Positions 1-12,241 of a stretch of 64,000 bases of DNA are shown piece after piece (position 1 is the stretch's first letter; every line of letters starts with the position of its first letter). The translations under genes and the position numbers were made by a program. The notes beneath the pieces are model-generated. The model made no database searches. It was not told the DNA's origin and saw nothing but the letters and a program-made list of their open reading frames with translations. Source of the stretch: Gymnogyps californianus (Eukaryota > Chordata > Aves > Accipitriformes > Cathartidae); the NCBI RefSeq assembly GCF_018139145.2, contig NC_059487.1:8391792-8455791 (forward strand). Direction: 5' to 3'.

Positions 1-2504
1 CACGGGGGGCTGCATCTCTCAGCTAGAGAAGTAAAAGCCATTTACAACTTGTCTTTGGTTTGCTTTCATGCACACTGGAGCATCTCTGGGGAGAAGCGAA
101 CCAGCTAGGAAACCGGCACACGTTCCTGCCAGGGTGTTTCTGATGGCTGTCACCAGCCTGGTTTTAAATGTCCCCTTTTCTTCACCCCTAAGGGGCCCTT
201 CTCCAAGCTGAAATGGCTCAGAGCTGGAATGGTCCCACGGCAGCTCAGGCTGGATCCTCTTCCCCATCGCGCTCCCTGGCTACCCCACGAATTGCTGGCA
301 TTGCCACCTGAAACACCTGCAGCTGCTCACCACCAGCTCTTGCTTTTGGGTGCGACAGAAGGAGAAGCAATTCCCTGGCACCGACCTGCACGGGATGGCG
401 CGGGCGCCAGGAGCCAGCCGGTGTGCGGCCAGGCACAGCCGCGGCGCCGCATCCACCGACAGCCGCGGGGGCACCGCCCTGCTCAGGAAATCCCTGGCCC
501 ACGGGGCCGGGGCGCCGGGAAGGACGGCCGTGCTATTCTTACCCTCGCCCCTCGCCTCCCTCCTGGCTGGCCGCAGGAGACAGGATACGGGCTGGGTGGC
601 TCCCACTCAGCGCACCACGCTACCTGCGGCAGCGAAGGCGTGAAGAGCTTGGCCCCGGGGTGTTCTCTCAATCCTACCCCTAAAATTAGCCCTAACCGTC
701 CCGCAGGCAGCCGTTCCCAGCACAGGCAGCACAGGCACGGCCCCAGCTCCCTCCGGGGGGCTGCTGCAGCCCCCCCGACCTCCCAGCCTCCCCCCGTCAT
801 CGCTGCGTTTCTCCCCTCTTCCCAGCCAGCCCGTGATTCATGCGCACAGCTCATCAGGGCCTCCCTGGAAAGCCCCAGAGGAGGCGCAGCTCACGGACAC
901 ATCTGTGCGGGCGGCACAATTGCCAGCGGCACGCCGGGCCAGCCAGCACCTGCGCCGGGGGCCGCCGGCTGCATTGTTCTGCCTTCCTGCGCCCACTCCA
1001 TTGCGCAGCTTCCACCCACCAAGAAAAGAAGTGTTTGCAAAGCGGCCATGCCAGCCGGAGGCACCGTGCTGGGTGAAATGCTGGCAGGAAAGGTTTGACT
1101 CACGCTGGAGTTAATGAAAACAAAACTCTGCAAATAAATAGCATTCGCACCGTTTCCTCACCGGAATGGGCTCCCGTTTCCTATGCAGGGTGTCTTCTGC
1201 TGCATGTGTGCTGGTGCTCCTCCTGGTATTTCAGCTACTGATCCTGCTGCCATCGAACCACCTCCCCCTCCCATTGCCGTCAATGGCAGCAGTGCCGCAC
1301 TAACCAAAACCTTTTCCAAGTTTATCCTTAGCTGAAGGCAAGTGGAGGCGGTGGCGGTGGAGTCCCTGCGCTCAGTCACTGGGAGCAGCCCCAGACCCAA
1401 GGCTTTCATCACAAAAGCCAGCCTGGCTTGAACTTCTGGCAACCTCCAGCCACGCTCAGCAGAAACCTGGATCTTTTCCCCAGAAATGCATCACAGTGTG
1501 GATGGAGAACAGAAACCAGGATTCGATGTCAGCTTTTCCCATCCTTTTCCCCAACTTCCCAGATAACTTCCTTACCACTTGAAAAAGGCTAAATGTTAGT
1601 TACCAGGACTCTGAAGCCAAAAAACCCCGCTGTGGGATGTGAGAGCTAGCCTGACCCACAGGGTGGGTTGTTCTGCACTGAGGCTCGCTCCAGATCCCTT
1701 TTCTTTTACCCATACGAGAAATCAAATGACTCGGTGTGCGGTTGCTGCAGCTGCTGTGGGTGAGTTGCTGTGCAGCAAACTCATTCCTCTTCTCCGAAGC
1801 CCTTGCAGAGGATGCCCTTGGCCGGGGCTTCTCCGAACCTCTTCCCTGGAGCCCCTGGGCTCCCGCAGCCGGCAGCAGTCGTGGGGATCAGCAGCCCATC
1901 GGCCGGGAGAGCCCCAAGCGTTTACTGCTGAGGCAGCACATTCCCAGAGGGAGGAAAGGTCGCGGCGCTGGGGCTGCCCCGGCTTCCTCTCCCCGCTCCC
2001 GGGCACGGCTGTCAGCCACCACCGTTTCCTCCAGTTCCTGCCTAGCCTTTGCAAGGTGCACCCCAAACCTGGCATCAACGGTGGTCCCGCTCACCAGCTC
2101 CCTTTGCCTGAGAGCTTCCCACCCACCCATAGCGGAGCGGTGTCTATTTATTTAGCTCGTGGGTGTCTTAGTTTTATTCGCTTGGCAGAAACGCGGTGCT
2201 GGGTCGGGCGCAGCTGGACAGGGTGAGCAGGGCCGGCTGCTCGCCGGGCCGGAGGCAGACGGCTTCCCAGCTTCCCCAGTGACACACAGCCCAGCGGTGA
2301 CAGAGACGAGTCACTTCCCTTCTCCTCCCCCCTTCTCCTCCCCTCTCCATCCTTAATGAAGCACCACGGTCTTCATTTGCTTTCAGCTCCCAGGGTGCGG
2401 GGAGCGGGGCCAGGGCTGGCCAGCGATGGGAATGGTGGAGGGCAAGGTGGAGGGGATGAGGTCTCCATGTGGCACTGCGGGCATGCACCCTTCTTCTCAT
2501 TCCT

Positions 2505-3080
2505 AGACTGCAATTTATATAAAATCGAATTTTGTACCATCCAAATGACCATGTCTGTGTAATATATTGCATTCACAATGTATTTAGCACACCATTTAAT
2601 AGAAAATTTGAAGCAGAAGTATCTAGCACAGTTCTTAATATAAAAATTGAAGCAAAATTAACCAAGACAATCATGTGGAAATGAAACTTTGAAACTTATT
2701 AAAAAATCAGGCACGGACATCATTGTACCAAAAACCCCCGTCAGCATGAGTCATTTCGACTCTCTCCCAGGGAAAAAGCACCAAAATGCTCATGTCCTGG
2801 TGAAGTGTTTCGCTTCTGACTGCCCAGGCAGGTGGGTCCCAGCACCCCAGAAATGGCCCCGAAACCCAGATGATGCTCACTTAGCACCAAGGGAGAAGAA
2901 ACCCAGGTCAGTCCCACTGCCGTGGCCAAGGTGCTTAGTGTCCATGGCCAGTAACTGAATCAGCCACAGGTCTTTTCTATGTTTTCAAGTATTTAACTTC
3001 CCTGAAGCACAATTTACTTCCACAATCTATTTGTGTAATAGGTTTTAATCATAATTTTACAAGAGGTTATAGTCTAGTAG
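2505..3080. other. AT-rich island, candidate conserved noncoding element
   Basis: Two AT-rich blocks (about 2511-2720 and 2960-3080) interrupt otherwise GC-rich DNA. They show unique sequence without simple-repeat structure, contain homeodomain-like TAAT and TTTAAT words, and have no coding potential. This texture is typical of conserved enhancers in avian gene deserts, but conservation itself cannot be seen from one sequence. The interval between the blocks contains a short open frame (from 2689) that I regard as chance. Confidence 0.3.
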
Positions 3081-6000
3081 GGGGTTGATAATCCCTTGCA
3101 GTACCTACAGCCCGCAGAGGGAGTTGGCAGCCGCAGGTGAGTGTGTGCCGGGGCTGCCGAGGGAGCCCCACGCTGCTGCTGGGGTTGGCAGGAGGGTTTA
3201 TCTGCGGCGCTACCTGCTGTTATCGTCCGTCCTTTCACATGGGTTTATCAGCCAGTGGCCCTTCCTTTTACAAACTGTGGGGGGCTTAATTTAATAATCT
3301 CGACGAGCAGAGGGGGCTGATGACGGGAGGGCTGGCGTGCTCCCACGGCACACGTCCCCTGGGGCAGATGAGCGATGGCAGCTGGCAGGCTCCAGGGTGC
3401 GGGCTGAACCCCTCCGGGATGAACGCACGGCGGAGGGTCCCAGCCCCTCCCCAGGGCAGGGGAAACTGAGGCAGACACAGCCATGCGCCCCCGGTGAGCC
3501 CGTGTCAGAAACTGGTCTGGGACCGCTTGGCTCCCCCCACCCAGGGCTTCAGCTCCAGCTTCCGGGGGGCAGAAAAGGACTTATCTGAACTTCTTCAACA
3601 CTCAGAATATGTTTGCTTTGGCTCCGGGTTAATATGTATCGGTTTACTCATCTGATAGAGAGATCAATGAGCAGAGCTGGCCCTGGACAAAAGACGTGAC
3701 AGGTCTATTTTCTGCCTGTTTCAAAGCCTTCGGCCCTGGCAGCAGTGCAGGGCTCCCCCTCGTTACCAGCAGCCGATTAAAGTGTCTGAAATGCAGGCTG
3801 AAAATTTTTGCACGCTTTTCCATCAAAAATCCTGCCTGCATTGGGAGGGGGCGCAGGAGCTGTGCCTTTCCCAGCGTCCCTGCCCAGGCACACAGGAACA
3901 GGACGAGCATCGCTGCGAGGAGGGTTAGGGGAGGAGGGAAGGGAGCTGCCACCGTCACAGCCAGGTCAGGGCTGGACCTGGAGGGAAGGAGAAGTGCGAT
4001 GCCAGGAAGCCTTGCCCGGAGCATCCTGCCCAGCTGTGCCCTGCGGCGGCTGCACCAAGTTCAAGATCCCGGCTGTCCCCAGCCAGGCTCTGCAGCCCAG
4101 CCAGCCCCTCCTGCTCCCGTCCCTGTCCCCATCATCCTCCCCTGACAATGCAGGGAACAATAGCGGCGGCAGCAAACTCGGGGCCAGAGCTTAGCATGGC
4201 CGAGCAGGTAAACCAGAGGAGGGACGAAGACAAACACAGCAGAAAGGGCTCCTCCAGGCCCAAGGCCAGGGCCCTTTCAGGGATTAAGTCCCCTTGTGCT
4301 GGGGTGAAGCAAGTGTTTACCAAAGCTGTTGCTATAAATCCCAGCAGTCCCGTTTGCAAGAAGGGTTTGGGTCCACCCCACGCGTGCTGTGGGGCTGTGG
4401 ATGGGGCCTCTCCCTGCCCTTGCTCCCCGTCTGTACCGGGGTGCCAGCAGCACCAGCTGCCCCCTGCCCCAGCAGGACCCCCAGGGGGGACAAGAGCCAT
4501 CTTTATCCCTGCGCCGGGACCAGTACTTCACCAGCTCCCGTGGGAGCTGGAGGGAACCCAGGGAGCGGGACCCTGGGTAGAAGGACCCGCCGTCCCTGCC
4601 AGCTACTGGCCATGGCTGCACTCACCACCCCTGCCCACCCAGCCGCTCGCCCACCGGTGGGGAGTGAGGTGGGAGTGGGGAGCACCCATCATGCTGGCCT
4701 GGCAGCTCCAGCCCTGGCTCACATGCTGAGGGGACGAGCATCCCTTTTCCCCATGCACCAGCAGCCAGTGCCAACTGGGCTCGGGGCTGCACCACGCAGC
4801 ATCACCTCCAGCCCGCTCTTCAGCCTCGACCCGCTCTTTAGCCCCCACCAAGATGCAGTCTGGCTTTTCTTTCTCCCCCTGCTTTCTCTTGGCAGATAGT
4901 TCGCTGACGTCTTGTAAACTAAAAGCAGGTTGATTTGAATTTTCCATGGATGGCTCAGAGTCACGGATAATTCATTATTCACACCTCTCTAATTAAACTG
5001 CTGCCCAGCAGGCGAGGCAAGGCTGAAACCAGCCAAATGTCCCCTGGCTGGTGCGGGTCAGCAAGGTCCAATGTGGCTTGAATTTTGGCCGTGGTGTCGC
5101 TTACCCTTTGCTACATGGAGGACACAGAGCTGCTTTGATAAGCGATGTCCCGGAGGTGGGAGGTTTGAGAGCAGTGCAGAGGGGAGGGCAGCCCTTTGGG
5201 GAGGGTTTTTCCAAACCTGGGGCCCGACCCAAAGCCCCGCCAGAGCCTTTCTGCTCCCGGGGAAGGGTTGGATGCAGCTCCAGTCCCGCAGCAGCGACTT
5301 GGAGCCGTGCAGTGCATTCATCTAACTCTATGCCCGCAGAAGGAGCTGATGGAAGCTCGCAGCCAGCTTGTCAGGGTTCGCACTCGCTGCCTTTGGCACT
5401 GAGGCTCACTTTCTAATTCCCGCTGAAATCAGACTCACCGATACTATTTCACTTTTTAATTCTAGCTAGCTATAAAAATAGAGGACCACTGCAGACGGAT
5501 GGATTGATGCTTACGGCTGCTGGAGCCAGGGCAGGGGGGGACGGGTGGGCTGCCCCAGCTTGGGGGTGGGTGCCCATCACGCAGACCGGGATGCAGGCTC
5601 CTGGCCAAGCTGGCCCAGCAGTGCTGAGCAAGGCAGCTCAGAGCGGGGAAAGCCGCCGCAGGACGAGCCGGATTGGCACATTTTGCTGCAGCAGCCCTCC
5701 TGCTCCCCAGAGCATCCTCCCGAGCCTCCTGCCCGCGGGGGGCTCCGGCAGGGCGGGCAGGGCGCTGGGAAGAGGGTGCGCGTTCCCAGCCCCGCTGATG
5801 AGAACTCCAAATGCGGTCGGTGGGCTGCTCTCCGCAGGCAGCTCTCCGCCGCGAAGGCAGCCAGGGCCATTTTAATCATTTCCAGATTTGTGTGGGAGGT
5901 CAGGGCCCTGGGGTGCTGCTCCATGTCAGTTTTATAAACACGGCAGTTTTTCCAGATGGTCTCTGGCTCCAGCCTGGCTAGCAGGTTGATTGGGCCAGAC

Positions 6001-7424
6001 CAAAATAACAACAGGTGGAGAACAGGCCATGACTGCCTGACGCTATCTCCTTTTTCCATCTATTCCCCAAATGATTTTTTTTTTTCTTTGCAGAAAACAA
6101 TTAAGTTTTGCCGGGACAGGGGTGGGTGCAGCTGCCGGGCTGCGAGCTGAGGCCCCACACCTTCACTACATGTGTGAGAGCAGCATCTGCCTCGGCACGC
6201 CGAGCCGGGCCAGGGCAGGGCAACTGCTGGGCTCCCAAGCGCTCGGCAGCTCTGTAGATGGAGAATTTTCCTCCATCCTCCGGAGGGGCAGCTGAGTCAG
6301 GAGATCAATTGCACACCAGCAGTCTCTTTCATCCCCCCCTGTTTATTCTTCTGAGTTTTACAGCGAGCTGCATTTTTTTATCTTTTTCATTAACTCCCAA
6401 GGAAATTTAGTGCCAAACTGGCAGGGCGGCAGCATGCTGCCTGCACCCCACATTTCCAGGGCCAAGAGGGAGCCCAGCATCCCAGGGTGTTCCCTGGGTG
6501 GCTGGGGTCCAACCAGGGCTGCCGGGGTCCAGCCGGGGCTGCTGGATCTGGTGCTTTCCTGACATGGAGCCAGTCCACCAGGACCGCTCAGATCCGGGCC
6601 AGCTCCATCCCCTCCATCCCCGGAACGTGGCAGGACTCCCGAATGGATGCTCAGCGCCCCAGGGCTGAAAAGCCAAACAGCACAGATCCCAGCTTTGCCT
6701 TCGCACAAGGGCACGGCCGTGGCTCTGATGCACCCTGTCCCTCTCGCACCGTAAACCCCCGTGAGCGAGCGGAGCGCGGCGCTGGCGTCGGTGCAGCGCC
6801 GTCGGCTCGCCCTGGCCATGGCTGCCCAACCGCAGGCAGCGCTTGCTGCAGCCCAGGCAGAGCTCGCGGCGCAGAGACGTCTCCAAGCTGAAACCCGGAG
6901 GGATGGAAAAACCACAGTTGTGTACTGGAGACGAACTGAATTGCTCTCCACATAGAGGGCCCTTTCATATTTCCCACTCGCCTTCGAGTTAATATCTCTC
7001 CGCAGGCCAAATCTTCCCATACAGGAGATGAAGTTTTGGCCAGAGATTATAAACTGATTGTGGGTGTAAATAAAAAAATTGCATATGTAGTGCTGCTGCA
7101 AGCCAAGCCCAGCACATGTGCCTCCCTGCATCTGCTCGTGCTCGCTGCGAGCGACTCGCCCCACGCATGCCTGCGTCCCTGCACGTGCACAGGGACTGAG
7201 CTGAGGACAAACAGAACAAGGGGAGAAAGGAGGGAGGTTTCCGAGGACCCTGCTCAGAGGCAGGTTTCCAAGGACCAAGGGGAGGTGGCCCACCATCCCC
7301 TCTGTCCTCGCGATGCAGCCCCCTCTCTCCACCTCCAACATCCAAAATCCTCAGCAGCATCCCCTCCTCGCTCCGTAGCGGCAATCTGGCATCACGCATC
7401 TTTATTTCCTAAACTCGGGCCAAA

Positions 7425-7660
7425 GCTTAATTAACCCAGACCCATCACTGTTCACAGAGCTAACACTGACACCTTTCTTCAGCCTGCCCTGATTTCTTCC
7501 ATAGGAAATGGCCTATTCTTGCTCCCGCACACCAACTCTTGGAGAACTGCATGTCCCCCGCTGCTAATTACACAATCCTAAAGTAAATCTGTATAAATTG
7601 CTCACTGTGTTGCAATTTAGCATTTAAGTCCAATTTATTTTGTGGCCATTAATGGAGAAG
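7425..7660. other. AT-rich island, candidate conserved noncoding element
   Basis: About 235 bp of unique AT-rich sequence in GC-rich surroundings. It contains homeodomain-like cores (GCTAATTAC near 7562), a TTGCAATTTA word near 7611 and a GGCCATTAATGG near-palindrome at 7642-7653. No reading frame or repeat explains it. Its role as an enhancer is inference only. Confidence 0.3.
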
Positions 7661-9589
7661 AGGCTTCATCCCATGACCAATACAAAGCACTGGCAGGTGA
7701 AGGGCCCCGGCACCAAACCCAGCTGGGGGGACGTAGCTTGTGCACGTGCTGGATTTTTGGCCAGCGCGGCCATTGCCATGGTGCTTGAGGTGGGGGGATC
7801 CTCACGCAGAAATCAGCAGCCGGGTTCGTTAGCATGCGTGGCAATGGATGTGCACCCAGAAGCGGTGGGGGACCGGGCTGAGTCCTGCCCGCCGGGAGCA
7901 GGCAGCATGGTAGCAGCACGCTCCCAGCCCCCCCCGGCCACCTCGTCCGCTCCGGTAAGAAAGCGGGGGGTTAGAAATGCCTAACCCTGTTTCCACCACC
8001 TCCTAAAATGGAAGTCACGAGCACTGGGCGGCGGGTCTGGACAGCTTTACTCCCGCAGGCAGGTAGGCAGTGAATCTGGAAACCCTCTGCAGTGTGGGAA
8101 CCGGTGGCAGCGGCGTGGGGGCTCGCCTCCCCCGTCCCTTTGTTTAGGAATCCCATTTCTGCCACGTCTAAATATGCCCTAATCCTACAAACACTTCCCC
8201 TCCAGGAGAAGGAACAGGCCTTTCGCTGATTTTTCTCTGCAGCCCTTTGCGCACACCTGAAACCTTGGGATAATAAGGAATGACTTGGCTCTGGTACGGT
8301 GCCTTTTCCCCTTGAATCTTATCACCCTCTCCATAGCTTGAAAGTGTTATCGGCTCCGTTCGCAGGTGGAAAATTGGAGTTATGTTTCAGTGACGGTGGA
8401 AATCTGGTTTCAGTGCTTCTGAAGCACTGCCACCGCATGATGCAAAGAGCTGATCCAGTGCAAACACATTCTGCCCGAGCGTATATATTCAAAATGTTTT
8501 AACAGGTTAATTTTGTTCAGCTGGTTTTTTGCCAGCTGACATCTCATCCGTCTGTGCCACGCCAGCTGCGTGCCAGATCAGCTCTTGCCTGGCCTCCGCT
8601 GCCCGCAGAAGGCGACAAAACCCCCCGCAACAGCAGTGGGACCAGCCCAATACTGAGCTCTGCAGCCCAAGCAAGCGTGAGTTTTCTGCATACATGTATG
8701 TTTGGTCCATACCTCTGCAGTGTACGAAGTGTTTGCCCCAGATTTCAGGAGGCCATAACAATTTCTTCTGTTGGCACTAATGACTTTCTGGATGCTAACA
8801 CCCAGAAAGTGCTCTGGCAAATGCTGTATTTTCAGGCATAAGGGAATTGTTCGTATAAAATCATTGAGTTTCTTTGGAGGATTTGGGATTTCAATAAATC
8901 AAATAACTAGGCAGGCTACAGCCAACACTACAGGAGTTATAATCAGAAGCGACACGCTGTAGATCTTTCTCCAGAACAGTGTTGGGTGGAAATTGCATCA
9001 GCTGGGAAAAAGAAATGGGGGGTGGTGGTGGTGGTGCATTTTTAATAAGGACATTGGATAGAAAAGGACCCCGAGGCCATGCCAAGCCAGGAGCAGCTCC
9101 GGCATCTTCAGCCGCAGTAGTTTTGCTGCCCGGCAGTGCTGCTCCCACAGTATGGCATGGGGACGGGGACCAAGGACAACCGAGCACTGCAGCACTGCTG
9201 TATCGTGACCCAGAATCGGGCACATGAGGTTAATTTTAATGCCTTCAGGAGCACTCACGCCTGGGCCCCGTGCTTTCAGGGACATGTCATGCTCCAGAAG
9301 AGCAATGACTTTAACTTGGTAGTTTCTGGACAGTCTCTCTCCCTGGCATCCACTTTTTATTATCGTCTACGAAGGCAGTATGTTTCTAAAATTAATGCAG
9401 TAAAACTGCACACATATGTACTCGGGGATGGAAATGGGCTTAAACACCCGCAGACGCATTTGGAAGTGCCAGGATGGAAAAATGTCTCCGAGCGCCACGT
9501 GACTGTCTTGCTGCAGGAGTGCTGGGAGTGCTCCTGCACCCTCGGCCGAGTCAGGAGGGCGTATTATTTCAGCTGCTGAAGGGAACATG

Positions 9590-9775
9590 TTTATATACAT
9601 GCACATGCATTAAGGCACATACACACAAGTGTACAATGTGCACGTTACCTGCCCGATTGCATTAACAACACCCGCATGTGCCCACGCTTTTGCATGCACC
9701 CCAACACAAAGAGCTCTGCATTTGCGTATATACACGCATGCAAACGTATAGATGCATATGTGTGCATCTCCCGCG
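9590..9775. repeat. Degenerate alternating purine-pyrimidine (TG/CA, TA) region
   Basis: Within this interval many short runs such as TATATACATGCACATGCAT, ACATACACACAAGTGTAC and GTATATACACGCATGC alternate purine and pyrimidine. It looks like a decayed (CA)n-type microsatellite. No coding frame of interest crosses it. Confidence 0.4.
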
Positions 9776-12229
9776 CTCGTTCAGCGCCGAGGGAAGGAAA
9801 CAAAGGCTGGGATCCCCGCGGATGAAAGGGGGGGCAGAGGAAGGGCAGGAGCAGCCCACACACCGAGCCGCCCGTGGACTGCCCCACCGCCCCGCGTTCC
9901 CAGGCTGCTTCCAGAGGCGCGGGCGAGCGTCCCTTATTGCTTGCACCTGGCTGCTATTAAGTATTCAATCAAAAAGGGATCACAAGCCAGATAGAACTAA
10001 TTCGGAGGAACTTTTTTACACAACAAGCCCCTTTCAGTTTGCTTGTTTGGTTTTATATCTAAAGCTAACTCCGGCGGGTTTGAAAATGAGCAGGGCTCTT
10101 GGCTGCTGCAGATAGCGGGGGGGACACGCCACGTTTCCAGCAGACAGAGGTGGGAGTTCTCCTTTGGTGTTTTAAAAATAGCACTACAAAGAGAGGCGGG
10201 CTGGGATCCTGGTGGTGTTCAGAGGGGGGTGATGCAGCAGGGCCGTGCCCCAGGCCGGCGCTGGGGCCAGGCCAGGCCCCACAGAGCCGGAGGGTGTCCC
10301 CCAGAGCTGGTCTTCAGGTCCTTTGCACTTGTCTTCCACCACAGTGAGGATCTGGGGCTGCCTGGGTCTCCCCAGGATGCTGAAGAAGAGATGTGCCGTT
10401 GCACAAGGTGGTGCCCTCAGCAAGGCTCGCCTGTGACCTGCTCTTGGACCCTCCCCAAAATTGCATCCACGTAGGACACACCATGACACACGGCTGGCTC
10501 GAGGTACATGGGCATCACAGGAGACTGCCAAACGCTCCCCGTGCTGAGCCATCGCAAAGCAGAAGGAATCTCAGAGGACATCTGGGGATGAGGCTCTGAC
10601 TCCCCAGCAGCCCTGTACCAGCCCTGGGTCCCCAGCAAACAGCGGGCAGGTGGCAGAACCGGCCCCAAACATTTCCCACCTGATGGCTTTGACCATATTT
10701 CAACAAGGAGCTCAAAATGTCATCAATCATTTGTGACACTTCCTTCCTCTATGGCTAAAGAGTCTCGTCGTCTTATTTTTTTACTAACTATGAAAAATCC
10801 ACATTAAAAAGTTCCTTTTCTTCCACCTTCACAGAAGCCTAGCAGCAAATGCCGCCGGCTCCTCCACAGCCTCCTCTAAATCCCTGTCCTAAGGGCACCT
10901 ACTTTTCTGAAATGCAAAAAATGAAGGGACGACAATAATAATCATACGTGTCCTGGAGCTGCTGCCTGCAAAGCCTCCAGAGGTGCAAGTGCCTTAACCT
11001 TCGCACGCCCACACAGGGAGCGAGCACCAAGGTCCCCACACCAGCCCACTGCCAGCTCCACTCAGTGCTGAGAACACGTCATGACTAGTCTGTCCAGGGA
11101 TTTACACAAGTGGTGGGCAGAAACCAAAGGCTTCCCACAGCTTGGAGGCTTCCCGTCCCGCCAGCCCCCAGGAATCCTATCCAACACGTGCTCATAGGGA
11201 CCATACATAAGGCATTCCCAAAGGTGCCCCTCTGCGCATGGGCACGCTCAGATGTCAGCTGGGACACGCTGGCTTTTAGGGGAAGGCTCCAAGGAGGTTT
11301 TAATTTAATGCTGGTGCTTACCCTGGGATGAATTTCCCAAGTAGGTGGAAATTCATGATCCCCATCAACACGGGGAGAAAGGAGGAGCAGGGAAGGCATC
11401 ACCCTTCCACACTAATATTCCTCCTTTGGGGGATGGTTTTGGGTATTTATTCCTCGGACACTGATATTCCTCTTTCCCAGGAATTCTAGCTGTTTTAAAA
11501 ATTTGACCAGTATTTGCATGTTATTTACACCGGCTTTGGGTTCCCATGCTGCCTGGCTGCTGTTGGCAAGGGGACCCGAAGGACCGCAGGGGCTTTTTGG
11601 GCTCGGCTTAGGCTTGGGCTCAGCTCTGGGGTGGGAGGGAGCTCACTGGCCAGCTGGTTTGTTTTCACTCAGGATCAAACTCCCTGCTTGTCTCGGTGGT
11701 TCCCGACATCTCGTCCGCCCACGGCTGCCGCCTCCTCCGGGAGGGCACAGGCCGTGCCTTTGCTGGAGGCGTCCCCGGGAAGCCCAGCGTCACTGTGGCT
11801 GGCGGCTGAGGGACCCCCCCCAGCCCCACCGGCACCCCTCGTTCAGTGGCCCCGTGGGGGAACGGGGCTTCCCGGCTCCTCGGGATGATGCCGGCAGCAT
11901 CCCTCTCACTGGCCCCAGCCTCCGATGGAGGGAATTAAGGAGCGGATTTGGCTGGGAACAGCCCCCAGGTTGCTCTCAGAGGGAAAGGGGGGAAGGCAGA
12001 TGTAAAGCTTTGTCCTAGGAAGGACATTAAAGACCTTGCCCTGCAGAAGCACCACGGCGTTGGGTGATGGCCAACGTGACTAAGCCTCCTCTTCCTCTCT
12101 CCTCACCCCTCTGTCTGTGATGTCAGGACTTTTTTAAAACCACCTTTAGTTTTGCAATGCTTTTGCTCAGAGCCCCATTACTCAGGCTGAGCTGGCCCCG
12201 CTTCCTCCCCGAGCGCTGCATCCCCTGAC

Positions 12230-12241
12230 TGATAAGATAAG
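12230..12241 (+). promoter_or_regulatory. Overlapping double GATA motif
   Basis: TGATAAGATAAG contains two GATA-factor core sites sharing bases on the same strand. It lies next to an AT-richer patch (12120-12330) within GC-rich noncoding DNA. A role as a regulatory site is inferred only from the motif. Confidence 0.25.

Noticed and set aside
229..1098. Long plus-strand open frame (289 codons) in GC-rich DNA
   Set aside because: Pro/Ala/Arg-rich, overlapped by other long frames on both strands, no domain pattern; a composition artefact.
6358..7341. 327-codon minus-strand open frame
   Set aside because: Low-complexity composition, no recognisable motif, overlapped by several other frames of similar quality.
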